Positions 28,189-37,464 of a DNA stretch of 64,000 nt are shown piece by piece (the stretch's first letter is position 1; every line of letters begins with the position of its first letter). The notes under the pieces were generated by a model. It searched no databases. It saw nothing but the letters and a program-made list of their open reading frames with translations, and was not told where the DNA came from. Location of the stretch: the NCBI RefSeq assembly GCF_022867865.1, contig NZ_JALIEC010000007.1, positions 1 through 64,000 on the forward strand, read 5' to 3'. Position numbers and translations under genes: made by a program. Source of the DNA: Phaeobacter sp. J2-8 (GTDB lineage Bacteria; Pseudomonadota; Alphaproteobacteria; Rhodobacterales; Rhodobacteraceae).

Positions 28189-28842
28189 ATGCTACATGCC
28201 AAACCATTGCCGAAATACCTGGTGCAACGTTACCAGGGCTGGAAGGCCACAGATTACGCCGAAAATGCCGCATGGTATAAACGTCTTGCGACAGAGGGTC
28301 AGCGACCACGTGCGATGGTGGTCTCCTGCTGCGACAGCCGGGTGCATGTGACATCCATTTTTGGCGCCGACACCGGGGAATTTTTCATTCACCGCAATAT
28401 CGCCAATCTGATCCCGCCCTACGCGCCCGACGGCGACCACCACGGCACATCCGCTGCGGTGGAATATGCGGTTACGGCGCTGAATGTCGCGCATTTGATT
28501 GTTCTGGGGCATTCGCAATGTGGCGGCGTGCAGGGATGTATCGACATGTGCGACGGCCACGCGCCCGAGCTTGATCGCCCGGACAGCTTTGTTGGACGCT
28601 GGATGGATATTCTGCGCCCCGGGTATGAAGCGATCAAAGATCTGGAAAAGGGCGAACAACAATCGCGCGCTCTGGAAAAACGATCGGTTGTGATCTCGCT
28701 TGAGAACCTGATGACCTTCCCGTTTGTGTCAAGCAGGGTCGACAGTGGCGAACTGTCCCTGCATGGCCTTTGGACCGGGATCGGCGAAGGTGCTCTGGAA
28801 GAATATCTACCGGCGTCGGATCAATTCCGCCCGGTGGGATAA
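28189..28842 (+). CDS. Beta-class carbonic anhydrase
   Basis: 217 aa zinc enzyme that interconverts CO2 and bicarbonate in the cytoplasm. Zinc ligands: Cys and Asp in VVSCCDSRV (about 45-53), His and Cys in LGHSQCGGV (about 104-112). The HRNIANLIPPY segment is also typical. Length is normal for the family. GGGAGTC lies upstream of the ATG at 28189; longer readings have no ribosome site. Monocistronic. Confidence 0.94.
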   Translation: MLHAKPLPKYLVQRYQGWKATDYAENAAWYKRLATEGQRPRAMVVSCCDSRVHVTSIFGADTGEFFIHRNIANLIPPYAPDGDHHGTSAAVEYAVTALNVAHLIVLGHSQCGGVQGCIDMCDGHAPELDRPDSFVGRWMDILRPGYEAIKDLEKGEQQSRALEKRSVVISLENLMTFPFVSSRVDSGELSLHGLWTGIGEGALEEYLPASDQFRPVG

Positions 28843-28936
28843 CAGGTTACGCTCCGGGTTGGCCTTGGCCAACTTGGGGCGACTGGGCCTGAGGCTCTTG
28901 TAAGTCTCGGGCCGAAATTTGGGTCTGAGCGGCCTT

Positions 28937-29290
28937 TCAGGCCAGAATCGTGCCGTGCCCGTTTCCGTCATGCGACGCCAGAACCCGCGCCCGCCCCAAG
29001 CGGCGCGACAGCGACTGCAACGGATGACCGAGAAATTTGCAGGAACAAATACGTTCGCCGCTGTCCGAATTGGTCAACACCAACCGGCCCTTGTGAAACC
29101 CAAGCCCAAAGCCCTTACGCGCCAGTTTGCGCCGCAGATTGGCCCAGCTGGTGGCTTGCTGAAAGACCGGCTGCAACAGCGACCGCAACAAGACCCCGGT
29201 TTCGCAATCCAGCCGATTGCTGGGTTGCGCACCGCGCCAGCGTGTCTGTGACGGGCCGGATACTGCGATGAAATCCTGGTGGTGTATCAT
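28937..29290 (-). CDS. Conserved hypothetical protein
   Basis: 117 aa, basic. The central and C-terminal part (LARKGFGLGFHKGRLVLTNS, then ICSCKFLGHPLQSLSRRLG) alternates beta strands and helices and vaguely resembles the end of relaxase-type domains, but this is only an impression. GGAG lies eight bases before the ATG at 29290. Divergent from the next gene, with which it may be functionally paired. Confidence 0.55.
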   Translation of the reverse strand: MIHHQDFIAVSGPSQTRWRGAQPSNRLDCETGVLLRSLLQPVFQQATSWANLRRKLARKGFGLGFHKGRLVLTNSDSGERICSCKFLGHPLQSLSRRLGRARVLASHDGNGHGTILA

Positions 29291-29501
29291 GTCCTTAACT
29301 CCGTTCCACGAACCTTTGATCCATCAAGGTTTCCATGAAAATGCGTCAGAAACGCGGCCACATTTTTCAGATATTGCGCAATGATTGCGACGGGCAACAC
29401 TTTATTTCAGCACCGTGAATGCGACATCAATCGACCGTGCGTTTACCGATGGTTTACCAAGTTGCGCAAATCTGGTCTGCATGCGGTGGCAACAAATCCA
29501 T

Positions 29502-29978
29502 ATGAAGATTGACACCCCGCTTTTGCGGGCGACAGAACACCTGGCCCGTGAGCGGGATATCACGGTTGGGCAAGTCGTGCGCGATGCGCTGGCCGCCGAA
29601 TTGCGACGCGTGCGCCGAAATGCGAAGACGCCTGTCAGGGCGGATGAGCGGCTCCTCGCGCCCTTGCGTGCGCTCCTCGCGGCGGACATGGCCGCGGCGA
29701 AAACCTGGTTGGATCTGCAAAATAAATTGAAATCAGAAGGTTACGAACTGCGCGAGGCGGGCGGCGGCCTTGCGATGTACAGTTTCCCCGAAGGGGCCCG
29801 ACTGTGCAAAGCCTCGGAACTGGGCGCCAGCTATGCCACCTTGATGCGTCGATTTAAGGCCCCATTCCCCGGTCACGCCCACCGCCATCTGGTCGATCGG
29901 GTGCTGGAAACCACACCGCAAACCGGGGATGGCATCGCACCGCCAAACACAAAAAGAGCCGCCCGAAGGCGGCTCTGA
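29502..29978 (+). CDS. Hypothetical protein with ribbon-helix-helix-like N-terminus
   Basis: 158 aa, strongly basic. Residues 1-35 (TPLLRATEHLARERDITVGQVVRDAL) look like a ribbon-helix-helix DNA-binding fold. The middle repeats a strand pattern, GYELREAGGGLAMYSFPEGARLCKASELG. The start is uncertain: ATG at 29481 or 29502; neither has a good ribosome site. The last ten codons overlap the intrinsic terminator of the convergent asd gene, so the real C-terminus could be a little shorter. No function assigned. Confidence 0.5.
   Translation: MKIDTPLLRATEHLARERDITVGQVVRDALAAELRRVRRNAKTPVRADERLLAPLRALLAADMAAAKTWLDLQNKLKSEGYELREAGGGLAMYSFPEGARLCKASELGASYATLMRRFKAPFPGHAHRHLVDRVLETTPQTGDGIAPPNTKRAARRRL
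29951..29976 (-). terminator. Intrinsic terminator after asd
   Basis: Read leftward: AGAGCCGCC, loop TTCG, GGCGGCTCT, then TTTTT. A perfect 9-bp stem (29955-29963 with 29968-29976), 26 nt after the asd stop. It lies inside the 3' end of the convergent gene. Confidence 0.85.
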
Positions 29979-30002
29979 AAACATCGTAACACGAAGAACG
30001 CG

Positions 30003-31025
30003 TCACCCTTTTTTCAACACCCGGTTGCCCAGAGTTTCGGCGATTTGCACCGCGTTCAGCGCCGCACCTTTGCGCAGATTGTCACTCACGCACCACAGAT
30101 TCAGACCGTTTTCGATGGTCGAATCCTGACGAATGCGGCTGATAAATGTCGCAAAATCGCCCACACATTCCACCGGGGTGACGTATCCGCCGTCTTCGCG
30201 TTTGTCGATCACCATGATTCCCGGCGCTTCCCGCAGGATATCGCGCGCCTCATCTTCATCGAGGAATTCCTCGAATTCGATGTTCAGCGCTTCTGAGTGG
30301 CCGACAAACACCGGCACCCGCACACAGGTCGCGGTGACCTTGATCGCCGGATCGACAATCTTTTTGGTCTCGGCCACCATTTTCCATTCCTCTTTGGTCG
30401 ATCCGTCTTCCATGAAGACGTCGATATGGGGAATGACGTTGAATGCAATCTGCTTGGTGAACTGCCGGGCCGGTTTGTCGTCGGTGGGGTTATAGACCGC
30501 TTTGGTCTGGTCCCACAGCTCGTCAATGCCGTCCTTGCCCGCGCCGGACACCGATTGATAGGTGCTGACCACAACCCGTTTGATCCGCGCACGGTCATGC
30601 AGCGGCTTCAACGCCACAACCATCTGTGCGGTCGAACAATTCGGATTGGCGATGATGTTCTTTTTCGAATAGCCCACGATGTCATCGGCATTCACCTCTG
30701 GCACGATCAAAGGCACATCCGGGTCGTAGCGATACAGCGACGAATTGTCGATCACCACACAGCCCGCAGCCGCCGCGATGGGCGCATATTTCTTTGTGGC
30801 CTCAGAGCCGATAGCAAACAGCGCCATGTCCCAGCCGGAAAAATCGAACCCTTCGATATCCTTCGTCTTGAGCGTCTTGTCGCCAAAGCTCACCTCTGTG
30901 CCCAGCGACCGGCGGCTGGCCAGTGCTGCGATTTCGTCAACCGGGAATTCCCGTTCGGCGAGGATGTTGAGCATTTCGCGGCCCACGTTGCCAGTGGCGC
31001 CTGCGACGACGATTCGATACCCCAT
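30003..31025 (-). CDS. asd: Aspartate-semialdehyde dehydrogenase
   Basis: 340 aa NADPH enzyme that reduces aspartyl phosphate to aspartate semialdehyde, the branch point to lysine, threonine, methionine and diaminopimelate. N-terminal GATGNVGREML (residues 9-19) binds NADP; the catalytic Cys lies in NPNCSTAQMV (about Cys132). Usual length. Transcribed alone with its own strong terminator. Confidence 0.96.
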   Translation of the reverse strand: MGYRIVVAGATGNVGREMLNILAEREFPVDEIAALASRRSLGTEVSFGDKTLKTKDIEGFDFSGWDMALFAIGSEATKKYAPIAAAAGCVVIDNSSLYRYDPDVPLIVPEVNADDIVGYSKKNIIANPNCSTAQMVVALKPLHDRARIKRVVVSTYQSVSGAGKDGIDELWDQTKAVYNPTDDKPARQFTKQIAFNVIPHIDVFMEDGSTKEEWKMVAETKKIVDPAIKVTATCVRVPVFVGHSEALNIEFEEFLDEDEARDILREAPGIMVIDKREDGGYVTPVECVGDFATFISRIRQDSTIENGLNLWCVSDNLRKGAALNAVQIAETLGNRVLKKG

Positions 31026-31190
31026 AGGTTCCTTTTCCTTCGACTTCGGTTCAAATGTGCGCCTGATACAGCAGTGCCGCCCCGGTTAAAAGGGTCCATA
31101 CACAACCGTGACATAGCGGTGCGCGCAAAGCACAAACGCACACGCCATGAATTCACGCAATGAATAAGGGCCGAAAATCCGTTGCGGCAA

Positions 31191-32584
31191 TCAGGCCGCG
31201 ACGTAGAGCCCCTGCGCCTTGATCTTGTCGAACGCCTGATCCAGCGACCGCGTGGCCCGTTCGATCAAGATGTCGATCTCTTCCGGGGTGATGACCAAAG
31301 GCGGCGAGACAATCATCCGGTCCCCGACATGCCGCATGATCAGATCATTGCCGAAACAGATGTCGCGACAGACCCAGCCCACTGTGCCCGCTTCGGCGGC
31401 GAATTTGGCGCGGGTCGCCTTGTTCGGAGTCAGGGCAATCGACGCCATCAGGCCGGAAATCTTTGCCTCGCCCACCAGCGGATGATCGGCCAATGCCTCC
31501 CATTTCTTTTTCAGATAGGGGCCAGCGACGTCACGCACATGTTCGACGACCTTTTCATCCTCCAGAATGCGCAGGTTTTCCAAGGCGACCGCCGCGGCCA
31601 CCGGATGCCCGGAATAGGTATAGCCGTGGTTGAACTCGCCCTGCGCGATCACATTCGCCACCTCGTCACAGACAACAGAGCCGCCAATCGGCGCATAGCC
31701 CGACGACAGACCCTTGGCGATGGTCATGATGTGGGGGGTGATGCCGACGGTCTGCGACCCGAACCAATTGCCGGTGCGGCCAAAGCCACAGATCACCTTA
31801 TCCGCGATCAATAGAATACCGTATTTGTCGTAATCCGCTGGATTTCCGGCCAATAGCTGTCCGGGGCGACAATCACACCGCCTGCGCCCTGCACCGGTTC
31901 GCCGATAAAGGCGCCTACCCGCTCGGGGCCAAGCTCCAGTATCGCGGTCTCCAGCTCCTGTGCGCGGGCCAGCCCAAATGCCTCTGGGTCCATATCGCCG
32001 CCTTCGGCCCACCAATTCGGCTGGTTGATGTGGTGAATGTCCGGGATCGGCAGACCACCCTGGGCATGCATTCCCGACATCCCCCCAAGCGACCCCGACC
32101 CAACGGTCGAGCCGTGATAGGCGTTCTTGCGGCTGATGATGATATTGCGCTCTGGCTGGCCCTTCATGGCCCAGTAGTGGCGCACCATACGAATGTTGGT
32201 GTCATTTGCCTCGGACCCGGACCCGGCAAAAAACACATGGTTCAGATCACCCGGCGCCAGTTCGGCAATCTTTTTCGCCAGCGCAATCGCGGGCACATGG
32301 GTGGTCTGGAAAAACGTGTTGTAATACGGCAATTCGCGCATTTGCCGCGCGGCCACATCGGCCAGGCTGTCGCGGCCATAGCCGATATTCACACACCAAA
32401 GCCCGGCCATGGCGTCCAGAATTTCCCGACCTTCGCTGTCGGTGATCCAGATGCCATTTGCACGGGTCATCACACGTGCGCCTTTTTCGGCCAACGCGCC
32501 ACCCGCAGTAAAGGGATGCATGTGATGGGCGGCGTCCAGCGCCTGAAGCTCTTCGGTCGGCGGGTGATTGGTGATCATGTTCAT
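31191..32584 (-). CDS. Class III omega-aminotransferase (polyamine type), frameshifted as read
   Basis: About 464 aa when repaired. PLP-dependent fold type I enzyme: FFAGSGSEANDTNIRM (phosphate cup), LLIADKVICGFGRTG (Asp contacts the PLP nitrogen) and the Schiff-base Lys in MTIAKGLSSGY. It most resembles SpuC-like putrescine:pyruvate aminotransferases. The frame breaks at 31832-31833; one missing A on the plus strand would restore EIQRIYDKYGILLIAD. The DEV of the family reads DKV here. AGGAA precedes the ATG at 32584. A copy of the shared 14-bp motif lies 41 bp upstream, tying it to the polyamine transporter. Confidence 0.85.
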
Positions 32585-32624
32585 GGCGGGGTTCCTTGCA
32601 CGCAACACTCTTTGCCGCAGAATA

Positions 32625-32638
32625 TGATCAAATTATGC
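32625..32638 (-). promoter_or_regulatory. Candidate GntR operator upstream of the aminotransferase
   Basis: Read leftward this is GCATAATTTGATCA, identical over 14 bp to the site before potF (33420-33433), and both extend as an imperfect TTTGATCAAA-type palindrome. It sits 41 bp before the aminotransferase ATG and just after the gntR stop. Confidence 0.6.
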
Positions 32639-32651
32639 GCTGTCAATCGAA

Positions 32652-33341
32652 TCAGCACGCAGCGCCCCCGCAGGCAAGCTTATGCCAGCGTCTCCAGAAT
32701 TGTGCGATGCCCTGACGCACATCTTCTTCCATGGCTTTTGCCGCGGCAGAGGCGTCGCCCTGCGCCATCGCGGTCAGGATCGCCTTGTGCTGATCCGGCA
32801 AATTCTGGGTGCCATACCGACCACAGACCACCCGCAGCGATGGCCCGAACCGAAGCCACAGCCCCTCGGCCAATTCCTGAAGGATCGGGGCCTGCGCCAA
32901 CCCATAAAGATGCAGATGAAAGCGATAGTTCTGTTCCAGATATCCGCGCACATCCCCCTGAGAGATGGCCAGATCCAACCGATCGTCAATCGCCGCCAAG
33001 GCCGCAATATCGCCCGAGGTCGCAACCCGACAGGCCCGGCGCGTCAACTCTGGCTCTATTGCCACGCGGGCATGGATCAGCTCGCTGATGGCCCCGGCGT
33101 CCAGCACCGGCACCGACACCCGGCGATTGCCCTGAAAGCTCAGCGCGCCCTCAGCGGTCAATCGCCGGATTGCTTCGCGCACCGGGGTCATGCCCACATC
33201 GAGACCCTCGGTCAGTCCCTGGATTGTCACCGGCGCACCGGGCGGCAATTCCCCAAACAGCAACAAATCACGCACGCGGCGATAGACCTGTTCATGCACG
33301 GGCAGCATGGTTTCAGCGGGCTGTTTCGCGATCTCGGTCAT
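32652..33341 (-). CDS. GntR-family regulator (FadR/FCD subfamily)
   Basis: 229 aa. N-terminal winged helix (YRRVRDLLLFGELPPGAPVT, then GMTPVREAIRRLTAEGAL at about 50-67) and a C-terminal all-helical FCD ligand domain with metal-type residues (Asp/His pattern NYRFHLHLY at about 140). It lies between the aminotransferase and potF, divergent from potF. Two copies of a 14-bp motif in the flanking promoters are its likely binding sites, so it probably controls polyamine uptake and breakdown, possibly with a polyamine-derived ligand. Confidence 0.88.
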   Translation of the reverse strand: MTEIAKQPAETMLPVHEQVYRRVRDLLLFGELPPGAPVTIQGLTEGLDVGMTPVREAIRRLTAEGALSFQGNRRVSVPVLDAGAISELIHARVAIEPELTRRACRVATSGDIAALAAIDDRLDLAISQGDVRGYLEQNYRFHLHLYGLAQAPILQELAEGLWLRFGPSLRVVCGRYGTQNLPDQHKAILTAMAQGDASAAAKAMEEDVRQGIAQFWRRWHKLACGGAAC

Positions 33342-33419
33342 CTGCCTGATTTTTCGCCTCTCGATGGGGTCTTGCGACTTTACCCTGCCCGTGGAAGCAT
33401 TTCCATATTGCCAGGTAAG

Positions 33420-33436
33420 GCATAATTTGATCAAAT
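33420..33436 (+). promoter_or_regulatory. Candidate GntR operator upstream of potF
   Basis: GCATAATTTGATCA at 33420-33433, part of the perfect 12-bp palindrome ATTTGATCAAAT (33425-33436), 54 bp before potF. The 14-mer recurs upstream of the aminotransferase. Confidence 0.6.
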
Positions 33437-33489
33437 CGGGCCAAGGCGGCAAGCACAAATGACCGTCATGAACCCCACGGGAGCCGAAA

Positions 33490-34575
33490 ATGAAGAATTC
33501 TCTGATGATTTGCACCGCTGCGCTGGCCCTCAGCGCCGGCATGGCGGCAGCGGAAGAGGTCCGGGTCTATAACTGGTCCGACTACATCGACGAAGCACTG
33601 CTGGAAAAGTTCGAGGCCGAAACCGGCATCGAACTGATCTATGACGTGTTTGACAGCAACGAGGTTCTGGAAACCAAGATGCTGGCCGGTGGGTCGGGCT
33701 ATGACGTTGTGGTGCCAACCGGCACCTTCCTGCAACGCCAGATTCAGGCCTGCGCGTTCCAGCCTTTGGACAAATCCAAACTGCCCAACATTGGCAACAT
33801 GTGGGATGTGATTTCGGATCGCACCGCGAAATATGACCCCGACAACGCCCATGCCATCAACTATATGTGGGGCACCACGGGTCTGGGTGTGAACCTTGGC
33901 AAGGTCCGCGAAATCCTGGGCGAAGACGCCCCGGTGGATAGCTGGGACCTGGTGTTCAAGGCCGAGAATATGGAAAAGCTGGCCGATTGCGGCGTGCATT
34001 TCCTCGATGCGCCTGCGGAAATGATCCCCGCCGCGCTGAACTATATCGGCGAAGATCCCGACAGCCATGACCCGGAGGTGATTGCCAAGGCCGAAGCGGT
34101 CTTTGCCCCGGTGCGCGACTATATCCAGAAGTTCCATTCCTCGGAATACGTCAACGGTCTGGCCAATGGCGACATCTGTGTTGCGGTGGGCTGGTCCGGC
34201 GATGTGCTGCAATCGCGTGACCGCGCCGCCGAGGCCGACAATGGCGTCGAAATCGGCTACTACGCGCCCAGCGAAGGCGCGCAGATGTGGTTCGACATGA
34301 TGGCCATTCCGGTCGACGCGCCCAACCCCGAAGGCGCGCTGACGTTCCTGAACTTCATCATGGACGCCGAAAACATGGCCGCCGCGTCGAACTATGTCTA
34401 CTACGCCAACGGCAACAAGGCCTCGCAGGAGTTCCTCGAAGAGGATGTGATCACCGATCCGGCGATCTATCCAACGCCTGAAGCAATGGACAACACCTAT
34501 ACCACCACGCCATATCCGGCCAAGGTTCAACGTGTGGTCACCCGGCTCTGGACCAAGATCAAGTCCGGCACCTGA
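33490..34575 (+). CDS. potF: Polyamine ABC transporter, periplasmic binding protein
   Basis: 361 aa. The signal peptide is cleaved near AGMAAA/EE (about residue 21). The mature start VRVYNWSDYIDEALLEKFE and the ligand-site aromatic residues match PotD/PotF spermidine/putrescine receptors. First gene of potFGHI and the PuuB-like oxidase gene. GGGAGCCGAAA precedes the ATG. A strong hairpin with a T run follows the gene, so potF is probably made in excess over the membrane parts. Confidence 0.92.
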   Translation: MKNSLMICTAALALSAGMAAAEEVRVYNWSDYIDEALLEKFEAETGIELIYDVFDSNEVLETKMLAGGSGYDVVVPTGTFLQRQIQACAFQPLDKSKLPNIGNMWDVISDRTAKYDPDNAHAINYMWGTTGLGVNLGKVREILGEDAPVDSWDLVFKAENMEKLADCGVHFLDAPAEMIPAALNYIGEDPDSHDPEVIAKAEAVFAPVRDYIQKFHSSEYVNGLANGDICVAVGWSGDVLQSRDRAAEADNGVEIGYYAPSEGAQMWFDMMAIPVDAPNPEGALTFLNFIMDAENMAAASNYVYYANGNKASQEFLEEDVITDPAIYPTPEAMDNTYTTTPYPAKVQRVVTRLWTKIKSGT

Positions 34576-34586
34576 TCCACTTTTCA

Positions 34587-34620
34587 CGCCCGCGCCACCC
34601 CGGTGCGGGCGTTTGCCTTT
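34587..34620 (+). terminator. Partial terminator between potF and potG
   Basis: A 10-bp GC-rich stem (34587-34596 with 34602-34611, one G-T pair), 5-nt loop, then TTTGCCTTT. It lies inside an operon, where it would reduce read-through from the binding-protein gene to the transporter genes. Confidence 0.65.
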
Positions 34621-34632
34621 GCAGGAGCGTAC

Positions 34633-35754
34633 ATGGCTGAATCTGTCTTTGCCCCCTGGAACGATCCGGACGAAAAACCGTTGATCCAGTTCCGCAATGT
34701 CACCAAACGGTTCGGCGATTTCACCGCAATCGACAACCTGACCCAGGACATCTACGCGAAGGAATTCTTTGCGTTGCTCGGCCCGTCGGGCTGTGGCAAG
34801 ACGACGATGATGCGCATGTTGGCAGGGTTTGAAACCCCTACGGATGGCCAGATCCTGATCGCCGGGCAGGACGTCGCCAATATCCCGCCGAACAAACGCG
34901 CTGTGAACATGATGTTCCAATCCTATGCGCTTTTCCCGCATCTGACCGTGGCGGACAACATTGCCTTTGGCCTGAAACGCGAAGGCAAACCCAAGGACGA
35001 AATCGCGGCGCGCGTCGCCGAAATGCTGCGCCTGACCAAGCTGGAACGCTTTGGCGCCCGCAAACCGCATCAGATTTCCGGCGGCCAACGGCAACGTGTC
35101 GCGTTGGCCCGGTCATTGGCCAAGGCGCCGAAACTGTTGTTGCTGGACGAACCTTTGGGCGCGCTGGACGCCAAATTGCGCCAGCAAACCCAGTTCGAGC
35201 TGATGGATATTCAGGAAAAGACCGGCACAACATTCGTGATTGTCACCCATGATCAGGAAGAGGCGATGACCGTGGCCTCCCGCGTTGCGGTGATGGACGA
35301 GGGCCGGATTGTGCAGGTCGCCACCCCCGCCGACATCTATGAACAGCCGAATTCGGTCTATGTCGCGGATTTCATTGGCGATGTGAACATTATCGAAGGC
35401 ACCGCAACCCCCGGCAGCGCCGGGTATGACATCGCATGGGCCGAGGGCCAGTCGGCCTTTCACGCCAAATCAACCCGCGACTTTGCCAATGGCCAACGCT
35501 GTTTTCTGGCGATGCGCCCGGAAAAGGTGGCGATCAGCACCGATGAGCCGGACGCAAGAAACAAGATCGCGGGCAAGATCATCGACATCGCTTATCTCGG
35601 CAATATCTCGACCTATCACGTCGAACTGCCCGGCGGGCGGATGATGAAGGCCCAGACCGCCAACACCCGCCGCCTGTCGCGCCGGACGCTGACATGGGAA
35701 GACCCGGTCTGGCTCAGCTGGACCGACACCGCCGCCGTGATGTTGGAGGGTTGA
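34633..35754 (+). CDS. potG: Polyamine ABC transporter ATP-binding protein
   Basis: 373 aa. Walker A GPSGCGKTT (50-58), Q-loop at FQSYALFP (95-102), signature ISGGQRQRVALAR (148-160), Walker B LLLLDEP and switch His in VTHDQEEA. A C-terminal TOBE domain (about 285-373) is typical of PotA/PotG. It energises putrescine/spermidine import. AGGAG precedes the ATG at 34633. It ends 4 nt before potH. Confidence 0.93.
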   Translation: MAESVFAPWNDPDEKPLIQFRNVTKRFGDFTAIDNLTQDIYAKEFFALLGPSGCGKTTMMRMLAGFETPTDGQILIAGQDVANIPPNKRAVNMMFQSYALFPHLTVADNIAFGLKREGKPKDEIAARVAEMLRLTKLERFGARKPHQISGGQRQRVALARSLAKAPKLLLLDEPLGALDAKLRQQTQFELMDIQEKTGTTFVIVTHDQEEAMTVASRVAVMDEGRIVQVATPADIYEQPNSVYVADFIGDVNIIEGTATPGSAGYDIAWAEGQSAFHAKSTRDFANGQRCFLAMRPEKVAISTDEPDARNKIAGKIIDIAYLGNISTYHVELPGGRMMKAQTANTRRLSRRTLTWEDPVWLSWTDTAAVMLEG

Positions 35755-35758
35755 GGGG

Positions 35759-36682
35759 ATGCGCCGCCTGACCCTGATTGCCGTGCCCTATCTCTGGCTT
35801 CTGGCGCTGTTCCTTGTGCCCTTCCTGATCGTGTTCAAGATCTCGCTCTCGGACACAGCGATCGCAATCCCGCCGTACACCCCGACGCTTGATCTGGCGG
35901 GTGGCTGGGCCGCGGTGCGCGCCTTCCTGTCCCAGCTCGACATGGAAAACTATATCTGGCTGACCGAAGATGCGCTGTACTGGAAGGCCTATCTGTCGTC
36001 CGTGAAGATCGCCTTTATCGCAACGGTGCTCACCCTCTTGGCGGGGTATCCCATGGCCTATGCCATGGCACGTGCCGCGCCGGAATGGCGGCCCACGCTG
36101 CTGATGCTGGTGATCCTGCCATTCTGGACCTCCTTCCTGATCCGGGTCTATGCATGGATGGGCATCCTGTCGAACGAGGGGCTGTTGAATGCCTTTCTGC
36201 TCTGGACTGGGCTAATTTCCGAGCCTCTGGTGATCCTCAACACCAATACCGCCGTCTATATCGGCATTGTCTATACCTACCTGCCGTTCATGATCCTGCC
36301 GATCTATTCCGCGCTGGAAAAGATGGATGACAGCCTGCTGGAGGCGGCCGAAGACCTCGGCTGTTCCCGTCTGACCGCATTCTGGCTGGTCACGGTCCCC
36401 CTGTCGAAACAGGGCATCATCGCGGGCTGTTTCCTTGTCTTTATCCCGGTGGTCGGCGAATTCGTGATCCCGTCGCTTCTGGGCGGATCTGGCACATTGA
36501 TGATCGGCAAAGTGTTGTTTGAGGAATTCTTCAACAACCGCGATTGGCCGGTGGCCAGCGCCGTGGCGGTGATCCTGCTGCTGATCCTGATTGTGCCAAT
36601 CATCCTGTTCCAGCGTAATGAACAAAAACAGCGCGAGGCCGAGGGATTAGACGTTTTTCCGCTTTCAATGTGGTCTCGCTGA
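35759..36682 (+). CDS. potH: Polyamine ABC transporter permease PotH
   Basis: Inner-membrane permease with about six helices and the EAA loop (LLEAAEDLGCSRLTAFWLVTVPLS). As read it is 307 aa and overlaps potI by 37 nt from an inferred potI start. The family usually ends near QREAEG. If base 36648 were G rather than T, potH would stop at 36647-36649 (296 aa), and the same bases would form an ATG start for potI. The extra C-terminal residues LDVFPLSMWSR are therefore probably artefactual. GGAGGGTTGAGGGG precedes the ATG. Confidence 0.92.
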   Translation: MRRLTLIAVPYLWLLALFLVPFLIVFKISLSDTAIAIPPYTPTLDLAGGWAAVRAFLSQLDMENYIWLTEDALYWKAYLSSVKIAFIATVLTLLAGYPMAYAMARAAPEWRPTLLMLVILPFWTSFLIRVYAWMGILSNEGLLNAFLLWTGLISEPLVILNTNTAVYIGIVYTYLPFMILPIYSALEKMDDSLLEAAEDLGCSRLTAFWLVTVPLSKQGIIAGCFLVFIPVVGEFVIPSLLGGSGTLMIGKVLFEEFFNNRDWPVASAVAVILLLILIVPIILFQRNEQKQREAEGLDVFPLSMWSR

Positions 36683-37464
36683 CGCTGGGGTTTGCCTTCC
36701 TCTACCTGCCGATGATCATTCTGGTGATCTATTCGTTTAACGAATCCAAACTGGTGACGGTCTGGGCCGGGTTTTCCACCAAATGGTACGGCGAGCTGCT
36801 GCAGAACGAGGCCTTCCTCGACGCCGCATGGGTCACGATCCGGGTTGCCGTGGTCAGCTCGACCATCGCCACGGTTCTGGGCACGATGGCGGCGCTGGTA
36901 CTGGTGCGGGCCGGGCGTTTTGCCGGGCGCACGCTGTTTTCCGGCATGATCTATGCGCCGCTGGTGATGCCAGAGGTGATCACCGGCCTGTCCCTGTTGC
37001 TGTTGTTCATCGGCATCGGGCTGGACCGGGGCATAGTGACCATCATTCTGGCGCATACCACGTTTTCGATGTGCTATGTCTCGGTTGTGGTGTCGTCACG
37101 TTTGGTTAGTTTTGACCAATCGCTGGAAGAGGCCGCGCTGGACCTCGGCTGTACGCCGTTTGACGCCTTTCGCCTTGTCACCCTGCCGATCATTGCGCCT
37201 GCGGTGATTTCCGGCTGGCTTCTGGCCTTTACCCTGTCGCTGGATGATCTGGTGATTGCGTCCTTCACCGCCGGGCCGTCGGCGACCACCCTGCCGATCA
37301 AGATCTTCTCGGCCGTGCGTCTGGGCGTCAGCCCGGAAATCAACGCGCTGTCGACCATCATGATCGCCATTGTGACCGTCGGGGTCATCACCGCATCTCT
37401 GGCATCAAAACGCGCCAGCACCCGGCAACAGGCCGAAGAACGCGCCGCAATGCGCACCAGCTGA
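36646..37464 (+). CDS. potI: Polyamine ABC transporter permease PotI
   Basis: 272 aa second permease; six hydrophobic helices and EAA loop (LEEAALDLGCTPFDAFRLVTLPII). The family N-terminus MRRFSAFNVVSL is recognisable from 36646, but the start codon reads ATT instead of ATG; the first standard start codon is GTG at 36670. See the substitution finding at 36648. The stop TGA overlaps the ATG of the oxidase gene by one base. Confidence 0.9.
   Translation: MRRFSAFNVVSLTLGFAFLYLPMIILVIYSFNESKLVTVWAGFSTKWYGELLQNEAFLDAAWVTIRVAVVSSTIATVLGTMAALVLVRAGRFAGRTLFSGMIYAPLVMPEVITGLSLLLLFIGIGLDRGIVTIILAHTTFSMCYVSVVVSSRLVSFDQSLEEAALDLGCTPFDAFRLVTLPIIAPAVISGWLLAFTLSLDDLVIASFTAGPSATTLPIKIFSAVRLGVSPEINALSTIMIAIVTVGVITASLASKRASTRQQAEERAAMRTS

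Noticed and set aside
33466-35094. A 542-codon open frame on the minus strand opposite potF and potG
   Set aside because: It is an antisense shadow of two clearly recognised genes, has no domain or ribosome site, and arises from high-GC third positions.
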